NCBI GenBank assembly: GCA_947586625.1
Contig: CANPXS010000013.1
Coordinates: 1 to 33,446 of the forward strand
Source of the DNA: an uncultured Clostridia bacterium
GTDB lineage: Bacteria; Bacillota; Clostridia; Oscillospirales; CAG-272
DNA: 33,446 nt
Reading direction: 5' to 3'
This document shows positions 7,134 to 14,727 of the stretch, piece by piece. Numbering within the stretch: position 1 is the stretch's first letter; each line of letters begins with the position of its first letter. The position numbers and the translations under genes were made by a program. The notes beneath the pieces were generated by a model. The model had not been told where the DNA came from. It did not search any database and saw only the letters and a program-made list of their open reading frames with translations.

Positions 7134-7248
7134 AACCCCCTTGTTTTCAAGAATTTTTATGGACTTTTTTACAAAGTAAACGAAAATGCTTGTTTCGGAG
7201 ATAGCTTAAGATAAACACTAATCGGTCCGCTTTTGGCGAAGGCAGCAT

Positions 7249-7303
7249 TTCCTCACTGCGTGCGGAGCTCACACTTTCCGCTTTACGGAAAGTGTCGGAG
7301 GTT
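7249..7303. repeat. Cloverleaf palindrome, copy P1 (diverged)
   Basis: CCTCACTGCGTGCGGAG is followed by ACACTTTCCGCTTTACGGAAAGTGT, i.e. two adjacent hairpins. The flanks TTTCC and GGAGG can close a stem. It is a diverged member of the family best seen at 7769-7826 and 26831-26890. Confidence 0.6.
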
Positions 7304-7430
7304 TGGAGCGTAAGCGACAAAACTCCTACCTTTCTACAAAAAGGGGTCCCTGAGTAAAGAAGTTTTCCTCGTTTATCACTTTTCAAGAATTTTTATTACA
7401 AGGGTTATTGTATGCTGTCACAAACGGGCA

Positions 7431-7559
7431 CCGTGCCGTAGGCTTCGCAGTTTCACCTACGCGCTCCCTACTCGTGCGCTGACGGCGCGTCAAGTTTCAA
7501 ACGCAGACACGACGTTTGGACGGCGCAATCGACATGCCGCGAGGGAGCTGTTCGCAGGA
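7431..7559 (-). ncRNA. ncRNA core, copy B (promoterless, minus strand)
   Basis: Minus-strand reading matches copies A and C from GCGAACAGCTCCCTCGCG through GTCGTGTCTGCGTTT, CGCGCCGTCA and the terminal hairpin GTAGGTGAAACTGCGAAGCC. The similarity breaks off just 5' of CTGCGAACAGC, where the expected 5' part and promoter should be. The promoter module instead lies beyond the break in the opposite orientation (7572-7930, +). This copy is therefore probably silent, or one side of a rearranging element. Confidence 0.55.
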
Positions 7560-7571
7560 AGTGTTGGCGCG

Positions 7572-7765
7572 GTGTTCTTTTGGAGAGGGGGTTCGGGGGA
7601 GGACTTTTTCTTATGAAGAAAAGGTCCTCATCCCGTCCTATCTCTTTCTTGCGAGAAAGTCCCCCTTGTCAAAAATCTGTTCAAAGGTGTGAAAGACGTC
7701 ACCACGTCAGGTGTGCAAAGGTAGCTGCCGGTGGGTACAGACTGTACATTGAACCGCGTGTGAGC
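7572..7765 (+). repeat. Promoter-upstream hairpin module, copy B
   Basis: This is the same module as 4420-4625 but on the plus strand: GGTGTTCTTTTGGAGAGGGG, a GAGGAC...GTCCTC hairpin (7599-7629), a CTTTCTTGCGAGAAAG hairpin, CCCCCTTGTC, then GTGTGAAAGACGTCACCACG and GTACAGACTGTACATTGAAC. The G and C tracts can enclose the two hairpins. The promoter at 7895 follows in the same direction, as in copy A. Confidence 0.7.
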
Positions 7766-7768
7766 AGT

Positions 7769-7826
7769 ATCTCCTCACTTCGTTCGGAGCTACGACACGT
7801 TTCCGCTTCGCGGAAAGTGTGGGAGA
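7769..7826. repeat. Cloverleaf palindrome, copy P2
   Basis: Two hairpins, CTCCTCACTTCGTTCGGAG and ACACGTTTCCGCTTCGCGGAAAGTGT, are flanked by CTCC and GGGAG that can close the base. It occupies the same place in the promoter module as copy P4 in the third island, while module copy A lacks it at the matching position. Confidence 0.65.
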
Positions 7827-7894
7827 AGTCAGTTATGGATACAGGTGAGCGTTTACGCAAAAAGTAAAAAAATACATAAATTTGTGAAAATCAC

Positions 7895-7923
7895 TTGACA
7901 AATCACAGGTTTTGTGGTATAAT
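7895..7923 (+). promoter_or_regulatory. Promoter of the truncated ncRNA unit, copy B
   Basis: TTGACA (7895-7900), 17 nt and TATAAT (7918-7923), followed by ATAGGCAG. This is a perfect consensus and the strongest of the three family promoters. It points toward the GH43 operon and could add read-through transcription to it. Confidence 0.8.
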
Positions 7924-7929
7924 ATAGGC

Positions 7930-8000
7930 AGTCAAGGGAGATAAGGCGATTGCGGCGAGCCACTGTGCGCGTAGGTGAGGCTGGGAAGCCTTACGGCGGC
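7930..8000 (+). ncRNA. Internally deleted ncRNA unit driven by the copy B promoter
   Basis: After the start region GGCAGTCAAGGGAGATAAGG the sequence passes almost directly to CACTGTGCGCGTAGG and GTGAGGCTGGGAAGCC, the 3' hairpin of the family. The central block CAGCTCCCTCGCGAC...TCTGCGT is missing. It may be a deletion derivative or the far side of an inversion. Whether a stable RNA is made is not visible from sequence. Confidence 0.4.
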
Positions 8001-8054
8001 AGTTCGCAGCTGACGCGACAAGTATAAAAACACGCAAAGTATGCCTGCGCCGGC

Positions 8055-8083
8055 TTGACACGAGATGTAAAATATGGTACTAT
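8055..8083 (+). promoter_or_regulatory. Promoter of the GH43/rhodanese/GH3 operon
   Basis: TTGACA, a 17-nt spacer and TACTAT lie about 90 nt before the GH43 start. The leader of about 85 nt has no obvious riboswitch. No catabolite-repression-like operator was recognised. Confidence 0.7.
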
Positions 8084-8174
8084 CGTTCTTAGATGAGATG
8101 TATAAAATAAAGCTTGAAAAGAACTGATGCGCCGTGACGACCGCGCGCAAAACAGCCGAAACGGAGGAAAAGTT

Positions 8175-9764
8175 ATGAACAGATCCGACATGCACGCAGC
8201 TGTGAATTATAACGCGGAACATCAGGGCAATCCGTATCTTCCGCTGTGGGAATATATCCCCGACGGCGAGCCGTATGTATTTGAGGACCCCGACAACTCC
8301 GGCAAGTACCGCGCCTATATCTACGGCTCGCACGATATGCTCAAAACCGAATACTGCGGCAAAGACCTTGTCGTGTGGTCGGCGCCTGTCGAGGACCTTT
8401 CGGACTGGCGGCGGGACGGCGTCATATTCGAGTCGATAGTGAACGGTTCGGCGGACACGCTATACGCCCCCGACGTCGCCCTTGTCGAGAAGGACGGCAA
8501 AAAAACATACTATCTCTACCCGAACACTCAGGCGTGGGGACGCAACTCGATGGTGTGCAGGTCCGACCGCCCCGACGGACGGTTCGAGGTCGTGAATTGG
8601 AAAGAGGGCAGCACGACCGAGACTGTGGGCGTGTTCGGCTTTGACCCCGCCGTCCTCGTCGACGACGACGGCGCTGTTTACGGGTACTGGGGCTTCACAG
8701 ATTCGTACTGGGGAATGCTCGACGAGGGCAATATGTCGACGCTAAAGCCGGGCACGAACGCGCACAGGAATATCCCGAGCTATAATCAGATGAAAGCGCC
8801 GGATTATGATCCTGCGGATTTCAATATCTGTCAGGACGAAAACGTCGGCAAGTGGGGCTTTTTCGAGGCTTCATCGATAAGGAAAGTCGGCAACAAATAT
8901 GTATTCATTTACAGTCGAAACGGACTTGAAAGCGAGCCGACGGGCAAGAATTACAGTCAGCTCGCATACGGCTACAGTGACAGTCCGATGGGGCCGTGGA
9001 AATGGGGCGGCATTATCGTCGATGCGGCGGGCGAGGTGATCCCGAACGGACGCGGCGGCTATGACCGCACGTTTTTCGGCGGCAACACGCACGGGAGCAT
9101 CTGCGAGATAAACGGTCAGTGGTACATATTTTATCACAGAAATCTTCACACGTTCGCGCGTCAGTCGGTGGTCGAGCCGATATCGGTCGAGTGGGACGAG
9201 AAGCCGGTTTCGGACGGCGGCGAGGTGAGGATATCGACGGCGGAGGTCACCTCGGAGGGGTTCTTTATCGACGGGCTGAACCCGTACAAAAAGCACTCGG
9301 CGGGGATAGCGTGCTATCTGACTGGCGGCGCGAGGATCGCGCCCGCATACGAAGAAACGGTCAGGACTCTTCCGATAGTAAACGTCAAAAACGGCGTTGT
9401 CGCGGGGATAAAATATTTCAACTTCGACCTTGATGCGCCGTCCGACGGCAAAAAATCGCTCGAAGTGGAGATAAAGCCGCTCGGGGTGGACGCTTCCGTC
9501 GATGTATATCTGCGTCCTGCGTCTGCCGTCAACACGCCCGTCGAGCGCGACGGCGGCGGGAACATCGTTTCGGTCGGGGCAGGTAGCATAAAGCTCGGGA
9601 CGATCACGCTGACCGAGAACATGAAGCAGGAGGCGACTGTGTTCAGACTGCCTGCGGACGAGATAAACAATCTCAGCGGACGGTGGGGCGTTTTCCTCGT
9701 CTTTAACGCAAAAAGCGACTGCGACATCTGCGAGTTTTACAGTGTCGGTTTTGTCTTCGGTTGA
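8175..9764 (+). CDS. GH43 family glycosidase (beta-xylosidase/alpha-L-arabinofuranosidase type)
   Basis: This is a 529-residue protein. The start at ATG 8175 follows ACGGAGGAAAAG; the longer ORF from 8127 has no ribosome binding site. The five-bladed GH43 propeller covers about residues 20-330. Its signature residues are the base Asp in YVFEDPD, the pKa-modulating Asp in GFDPAVLVDDDG and the acid Glu in GFFEASSIRKV. Other family strings are LYAPDVAL, YSDSPMGPW and GNTHGSICEINGQWYIFYHR. A C-terminal beta-rich region (about 400-529, DVYLRPASAVNTP...LGTITL) looks like a CBM6-type or accessory sandwich. There is no signal peptide, so it should act on imported xylo- or arabinoxylo-oligosaccharides. 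It leads an operon with a propeller/rhodanese protein and GH3. The exact bond cleaved cannot be read from sequence. Confidence 0.92.
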   Translation: MNRSDMHAAVNYNAEHQGNPYLPLWEYIPDGEPYVFEDPDNSGKYRAYIYGSHDMLKTEYCGKDLVVWSAPVEDLSDWRRDGVIFESIVNGSADTLYAPDVALVEKDGKKTYYLYPNTQAWGRNSMVCRSDRPDGRFEVVNWKEGSTTETVGVFGFDPAVLVDDDGAVYGYWGFTDSYWGMLDEGNMSTLKPGTNAHRNIPSYNQMKAPDYDPADFNICQDENVGKWGFFEASSIRKVGNKYVFIYSRNGLESEPTGKNYSQLAYGYSDSPMGPWKWGGIIVDAAGEVIPNGRGGYDRTFFGGNTHGSICEINGQWYIFYHRNLHTFARQSVVEPISVEWDEKPVSDGGEVRISTAEVTSEGFFIDGLNPYKKHSAGIACYLTGGARIAPAYEETVRTLPIVNVKNGVVAGIKYFNFDLDAPSDGKKSLEVEIKPLGVDASVDVYLRPASAVNTPVERDGGGNIVSVGAGSIKLGTITLTENMKQEATVFRLPADEINNLSGRWGVFLVFNAKSDCDICEFYSVGFVFG

Positions 9765-9784
9765 ACCGATGCGAGCGGGATATA

Positions 9785-10966
9785 ATGGCGAGCGGCAGTT
9801 TTCAAAAGCATAACGTCCGCGATTCGTATTTGTCCGCGTGTGCGTATAAGGACGGCTTTCTGCTCTCCGGCGACGGCGGCAGACTCGATTTTGTGAACGC
9901 GTCGGGAGAGTCGACGACGGTAAATACCGGCACGGATCGACCGCTTTACGCAGTATGCAAATGCTCGGACGGAGCGGTCGCGGCGGGAGAAGACGGCACA
10001 TTGATATTTGTCGGCGGCAGCGGCGCGGTGCCGGTAAAAACGGGAATTACCGCAGATTTAATCTGCGCGTGCGAATTTCGCGGCAGTATTATTGTCGGCG
10101 GCGCGGACGGCAAAATATTCGCCGTCACGCGCGGCGGTGACGTGAAAGAGGTTTACTCGGGACCATGCAGCGTCACGGGCGTCGCGTCAAACGGCGAGCG
10201 GTGCATCGGCGTGACATCGGACGGCAAAGCGGTCATAAGCGAAAACGCCGATGCTTGGACGGAGTTCCCTTACGGCGAATATTACGGCGTCGCCGCCGAA
10301 TTTGACGGCATAGCGTCGATCGGTGCCGGATTTTTCGCATACGGCATAGAAAACGGGAATACATTCGCCGTCACGACGCAGCTCGGCGGAGTATGGACAA
10401 AGCGCGACCTGAACGTCTACGACTACGGGCGCACGGTCGGTATAGGCGAAGCACCGATAACATGCGCTGCGTCATGCGGCATGCAGACAGTCGCGGGACT
10501 TTCGGACGGACGCGCGCTCGTTATGCCGGAGTGTCCGAAGTGCAATATTTTGCGAAATATTTCAAAGCATAAAATATACGCCGCCGCGTCAAACGGCGGA
10601 AGCGTCATCTTTGCGGGAGATGAGTACTTTTATAAAACCGTCGACTTCGATATTTTAAGACAGCAAAAAATAAGGCTTGAAAAAGCGCTTGAGATGGCGG
10701 ACGCGGGAGCGGTAATAATCGACGTCAGGGACGAATACGATTACGCGATGTCCCGAATCGAGCAAAGCATAAATATCCCGCTTTACGGACTTGAGGACGC
10801 GCTCCGTGAGTTTTTCCCCGACAAAACGTCGCCGATAATATTCTGCTGTCGGAGCGGCGCGAAGAGCAGGGCGGCGTGCAGTATTTCAAAAGCCATGGGC
10901 TACACGGAAATATATGACCTCGGCGGCATCGCCGAAATCACAGAAAACGGAGGCAACCGAAAATGA
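9785..10966 (+). CDS. Beta-propeller/rhodanese fusion protein
   Basis: This is a 393-residue protein from ATG 9785; the track's TTG at 9761 overlaps the GH43 stop and is less likely, though the ribosome binding site here is weak (GAGCGGGA). Residues about 1-285 are repeated short blades ending in Gly/Asp-rich turns (FLLSGDGGRLDFV, GAVAAGEDGTLIFVG, SIIVGGADGKIFAV, GVTSDGKAVIS), resembling BNR/WD-type propellers. Residues about 295-390 are a rhodanese domain: VIIDVRDEYDY, then the active-site loop FCCRSGAKSR with Cys355 as likely persulfide or phosphate-binding Cys, then GYTEIYDLGGI. There is no signal peptide. It stands 20 nt after GH43 and overlaps GH3 by 4 nt, so it is translated with xylan enzymes. 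A role in sugar metabolism or redox sensing is inference; the substrate is unknown. Confidence 0.85.
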   Translation: MASGSFQKHNVRDSYLSACAYKDGFLLSGDGGRLDFVNASGESTTVNTGTDRPLYAVCKCSDGAVAAGEDGTLIFVGGSGAVPVKTGITADLICACEFRGSIIVGGADGKIFAVTRGGDVKEVYSGPCSVTGVASNGERCIGVTSDGKAVISENADAWTEFPYGEYYGVAAEFDGIASIGAGFFAYGIENGNTFAVTTQLGGVWTKRDLNVYDYGRTVGIGEAPITCAASCGMQTVAGLSDGRALVMPECPKCNILRNISKHKIYAAASNGGSVIFAGDEYFYKTVDFDILRQQKIRLEKALEMADAGAVIIDVRDEYDYAMSRIEQSINIPLYGLEDALREFFPDKTSPIIFCCRSGAKSRAACSISKAMGYTEIYDLGGIAEITENGGNRK

Positions 10967-13794
10967 ACGAATCTACCGAAAAATGCGCTTACCTTGACGT
11001 TAAACTGACCGATAAGGAGCGCGCCGTCGACCTTGTGTCGCGGATGACAAGGGAGGAAAAATATTCCCAGCTCACAGCGATGACGGCGCCCGCTATCCCG
11101 CGTCTCGGGGTGAACGCGTACAACTGGTGGAGCGAAGCGCTCCACGGCGTCGCCCGCGACGGCGAGGCGACGAGCTTCCCGACAGGCCTCGGTATCGCGG
11201 CGACATGGAATCCGGAGCTTGTAAAAACGGCTGCGTCCGCGATGTCGGACGAGGCGCGCGAGAAATTCAACAGCCGTAGAAACGACCACGGGCTCAACTA
11301 CTGGTCGCCGACGATAAACATGGACCGCGACCCGCGCTGGGGACGCGCCGAGGAGACGTACGGCGAGGACCCGTACCTCTGCGGCAGCATCGCGGAAGCG
11401 TTCGTGGGCGGATTTCAGGGTTACAACGCCGACGAGGGGAGATACAAGGCGCTCTCGACGGTCAAACATTTTCTCGCCAACAACAGCGAGCAAAACCGTC
11501 ACAACGGCTCATCGAACGTAGACGAGCGCGACCTGCACGAATACTATATCGAGGCGTTCCGCCGTGCAATCGAGCGTGCGGGCGCGTCGTCGGTCATGAC
11601 GTCGTACAACGCGGTGAACGGCGTTCCGATGTCGGTGAATAAGCCGATACTTGATGGACTGCTTCGCCGCACATGGGGCTTTGGCGGATTTGTCGTCACC
11701 GACTGCTCGGCGCTTTACGACGTCAGCTTCCATCACACATGGCGTCCCGACGGCTGGGGAGATAAGGTGTGGGGAGAAAAGGAGACGGCGGCGTATGCGA
11801 TACTTGCAGGCATCGACCTCAACTGCGGCGTCATACTTGCGCCGCACACCGGCCGCGCCGTCGACGCGGGACTTCTCAGTGACCGTGACGTAGACAAAGC
11901 GCTCGTCAGGCTGTTTACGGCGAGAATGTCGACGGGCGAGTTCGACCCCGACGGCGGCATTTTCGGCGGCGGGCAGTACGCGGGCATGATACATTCGGAA
12001 GCGCATAAAAAGCTCGCAGAGGATATGGCGGACGAGGCTGTCGTCATGCTCGAAAACGACGGTATGCTGCCGCTTTCGGGAAATGTCAAAAATCTCGTTG
12101 TCATCGGCAGGCTCGCGGGCGAGGTGACGCTCGGCGACTACTCGACTGACGCGCCTATAAACGTCAGCACGCCCGTCGGCGGCATCACAGCCGCGCTTTT
12201 GCGTGCAAACCCCGACGCGAAGATAACGTATATCCCCGGCTCGGACAGCGGTTCGGGGCGGTTCCTCATGAATCTGAAAAATATTTCGCTTCTTGACGCT
12301 GCGGGCGATAAGATCGGCGAGATCGACCTCACGAAGTGCGCCGAGACGAGCGCGTGCCGCGTGGAGCGTGACGGCAATATCGGCTTCGCCTCTGCGGGCG
12401 GATGCCGGGTAAAGTTCAGCGCAGGCAGCATCGACTTCGGCAAAGCTGCAAAATTCTCGGCTCAGATGTCGGGAGACGGCGGCGTTCCGCCGACGCGTAT
12501 CGAGATAAGAGCCGGCGACCCCGTCAACGGTCCGCTTCTCGGGACCGTTGACGGTGAGGGCAGCACGGGCGGCTGGAAAAACTACAAGAGATACGATTTC
12601 AACGCCGCGATTGGAGGCGGCTATACGTCCGAGGACATCTACATCGTCATGACAAAGGTCCCGACGTCGGTGGAATTCTCCGAGCAGGAAAAAGAGCAGA
12701 TACGCTCCGCCGACGCAGTCATGTTCTTTGCTGGAACGAGACCCGGCGAAAACGGGTACTTCGAGGAGACGGACGGCTACACGCTCGATCTGCCGAACAG
12801 GCAGTCTGAGATGATAAACAGAGCGGCGGAGCTGAACAAAAACATCGCGGTCTACATCCAGGCTGTCAGCGAGGTCAACGTCGAAAAATTCCGCGACAGC
12901 GTGCGCGCGATACTGTGGTCGACGTACAACGGCCAGGCGCAGGGAAATGCCGCCGGAAGGATACTCTTCGGCGAGGCGAACCCGAGCGGCAAACTGCCGT
13001 TCACGTGGTACAGGTCGGTGGACGATCTTGCCGACATCAAGGACTACACGATACGTCCGAACGCGGAAACCAAGGGCAGGTCGTACCAATATTTCACCGG
13101 AGACGTCGCATACCCGTTCGGATACGGTCTGTCGTATGCGAAGTTTGAGTATTCGAACCTGAAGATCAGCCGCGGCTCCGTCACGCCGAACGACAGGATA
13201 ATGGTCACGTTCGACGTCGAAAACGTCGGCAAAACGTGCGGCGGCGAGGTCGCGCAGATGTATGTCGTATCTCCGAACGCGGAGGAAAACGAACGACCGA
13301 GAAAACGTCTCAAAGGATTCACAAAGATCTTTATCGAGGCGGGCGAAAAAGCGAGCGTAACACTTGAGCTTGACTGTGCCGATCTTTGGTACTGGGACAG
13401 CGAAAACGCATGCGAGACGTTCGACGAGGGAAAATATGTGATCGAGATCGGCGCGGACAGCAGAGCGTGCGAAGCTATGAAAGCAGAGTTTGAGCTGAAA
13501 GGCACGCTCAAAAAGCAGATTTACGCAGTCACGGCGATACCGAACGGTCACGTCATGAGTCTGTCGAAAAACGAGCGGCTCAAAACGGAACTGACGGCAA
13601 GCTGTAACGACCAGAGCTTTGTCGATTTGAAAACAGTAGCGGTCGGATTCTCCGTCACGGACGAGTCGGTGGCGACGGTAGATGAGACCGGCGTCGTCAC
13701 GCCTGTCGGCGAGGGCATCGCGACGGTGACCGCGTCCGTTACATTTGACGGCAGGACCAAGACCGACAGTTTCGCCGTCAAAGTTACGGAGTGA
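10963..13794 (+). CDS. GH3 beta-glucosidase/beta-xylosidase with CBM6-like insert and Ig-like C-terminus
   Basis: This is a 943-residue multidomain enzyme. Its ATG overlaps the previous stop (ATGA), and GGAGG precedes it, so translation is coupled. The GH3 N-terminal barrel carries YNWWSEALHGVAR, INMDRDPRWGRAEETYGEDPYL, KHFLANNSE and the nucleophile Asp247 in FVVTDCSALYD. The GH3 C domain follows, interrupted at about 430-570 by a CBM6-like beta-sandwich (IEIRAGDPVNGPLLGTV...GGWKNYKRYDF). After GKLPFTWY and YPFGYGLSYAKFEY comes the Fn3-like domain (about 720-835). The last 90 residues resemble a bacterial Ig-like group 2 domain (VDETGVVTPVGEGIATVTASV), which is unusual in a protein with no signal peptide. 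It should release xylose or glucose from oligosaccharide ends. The WWSEALHG and RWGR strings favour the xylosidase-type branch. Confidence 0.93.
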   Translation: MNESTEKCAYLDVKLTDKERAVDLVSRMTREEKYSQLTAMTAPAIPRLGVNAYNWWSEALHGVARDGEATSFPTGLGIAATWNPELVKTAASAMSDEAREKFNSRRNDHGLNYWSPTINMDRDPRWGRAEETYGEDPYLCGSIAEAFVGGFQGYNADEGRYKALSTVKHFLANNSEQNRHNGSSNVDERDLHEYYIEAFRRAIERAGASSVMTSYNAVNGVPMSVNKPILDGLLRRTWGFGGFVVTDCSALYDVSFHHTWRPDGWGDKVWGEKETAAYAILAGIDLNCGVILAPHTGRAVDAGLLSDRDVDKALVRLFTARMSTGEFDPDGGIFGGGQYAGMIHSEAHKKLAEDMADEAVVMLENDGMLPLSGNVKNLVVIGRLAGEVTLGDYSTDAPINVSTPVGGITAALLRANPDAKITYIPGSDSGSGRFLMNLKNISLLDAAGDKIGEIDLTKCAETSACRVERDGNIGFASAGGCRVKFSAGSIDFGKAAKFSAQMSGDGGVPPTRIEIRAGDPVNGPLLGTVDGEGSTGGWKNYKRYDFNAAIGGGYTSEDIYIVMTKVPTSVEFSEQEKEQIRSADAVMFFAGTRPGENGYFEETDGYTLDLPNRQSEMINRAAELNKNIAVYIQAVSEVNVEKFRDSVRAILWSTYNGQAQGNAAGRILFGEANPSGKLPFTWYRSVDDLADIKDYTIRPNAETKGRSYQYFTGDVAYPFGYGLSYAKFEYSNLKISRGSVTPNDRIMVTFDVENVGKTCGGEVAQMYVVSPNAEENERPRKRLKGFTKIFIEAGEKASVTLELDCADLWYWDSENACETFDEGKYVIEIGADSRACEAMKAEFELKGTLKKQIYAVTAIPNGHVMSLSKNERLKTELTASCNDQSFVDLKTVAVGFSVTDESVATVDETGVVTPVGEGIATVTASVTFDGRTKTDSFAVKVTE

Positions 13795-13865
13795 GCGACG
13801 GAGAGGTGCGAGTGCCCGCAGTACCGTAGTTCGGCGACATCGTAGAGTGCAAATCAAAAGTTAAA

Positions 13866-13893
13866 GAGGGAGCCTCCTAAAAGAGGCTCCCTC
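13866..13893. terminator. Bidirectional terminator between GH3 and the anti-sigma-like gene
   Basis: GAGGGAGCCTC and GAGGCTCCCTC form an 11-bp perfect stem with a 6-nt loop. It sits between convergent genes. T-rich stretches are weak on both sides (CCGACTTTTG on the plus strand, TTTAACTTTTG on the minus). Confidence 0.7.
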
Positions 13894-13935
13894 CCGACTT
13901 TTGCACACGCGCTGTCGAGGACTTGCACGTGCCGT

Positions 13936-14727
13936 TTATCTGCTCACGCTTCGCACGAGCGCGGCAGCGTCGTCATGATCGAGGAAGTACGGCGATATGC
14001 CGACGTAGACTTCGCCGTTCACGTTTATGATGAACGTGCTGCCGTCGAGACGCTCGTAGAGCGCCTCGTCAAACTCGTCGGGCGAATATATGCGGTCGCT
14101 CTTCGGCTCGTAGTCCATGACGAACACGACGAATTCGCTGCATACCGGGGCCGGCACCTCGTATTCTTCCGTTAACGGCGCCGTCGGCATCTGTATGTCT
14201 TCATTCGCGTAGCAGACGCGCAGCATGTGGTACTTCGTGCCGTCTTTCATCTCTGTTTCGTATAAAGACGCTTTTTCAAACATGTATCCGTCCGGCAGCT
14301 CGTCGGGCAAATACCTGCCGAGCTCGTGCGCGTACGCATCGTCCTTGCTTATGCCGTCCAACGTCGCGCATGCGACGTTGTCGAAGCTCTCATATCCCGG
14401 GTACACGGCGATGCTTTTCATCACGTCGACCTCCCCGTCCACGCCTGCCGGACGCTCGGGTGCAGCGTTGCCGCCGCCTCCGTCGACTTTATCCGTGCCG
14501 TAGAGGATTGCGTCGCTGCCCGTGTCGCCGGCGTCATCTCCGCCGCGTTCGCCGACCGTCATCGCTGCGACGCCGACGACCGTCGCAATGCACAGGCACG
14601 CTGCCGCAGTCGCCGTCCATAAAAGGTGCGCAGAGCCTTTCTTTACGCTGTATTCCGCCGCGTCCTCGATGTATCGGTCCCCGATATTTCCCATCGCGTC
14701 CGAAAATTTCTTTGTTTTCTCCGTCAT
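13936..14727 (-). CDS. Membrane protein coupled to an ECF sigma factor, probable anti-sigma
   Basis: This is a 263-residue protein starting MTEKTKKFSDAMGNIGDRYIED. The track's longer ORF (to 15198) reads through the sigma gene out of frame and is rejected: the ATG at 14727 overlaps the sigma stop by 4 nt. About 40 cytoplasmic residues precede one membrane segment (LLWTATAAACLCIATVVGVAAM). The outside part has a Gly/Asp linker and then an alpha/beta domain (about 100-263) with FDNVACATLDGISKDDAYA and EVYVGISPYFLDHDDAAALVRSV. This is the usual layout of single-pass anti-sigma factors that hold an ECF sigma at the membrane. No classic zinc anti-sigma motif (HxxxCxxC) is seen. The assignment therefore rests on topology and gene coupling. 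Confidence 0.75.
   Translation of the reverse strand: MTEKTKKFSDAMGNIGDRYIEDAAEYSVKKGSAHLLWTATAAACLCIATVVGVAAMTVGERGGDDAGDTGSDAILYGTDKVDGGGGNAAPERPAGVDGEVDVMKSIAVYPGYESFDNVACATLDGISKDDAYAHELGRYLPDELPDGYMFEKASLYETEMKDGTKYHMLRVCYANEDIQMPTAPLTEEYEVPAPVCSEFVVFVMDYEPKSDRIYSPDEFDEALYERLDGSTFIINVNGEVYVGISPYFLDHDDAAALVRSVSR

Noticed and set aside
7249-7303. Possible CRISPR repeat-like palindromes in the islands
   Set aside because: The copies are not regularly spaced, no unique spacers of uniform size lie between them, and no cas gene is present.
11509-13857. 782-aa minus-strand ORF opposite GH3
   Set aside because: Arg/Val/Asp-rich shadow of the GH3 gene with no domain, caused by strong codon bias in a GC-rich coding region.
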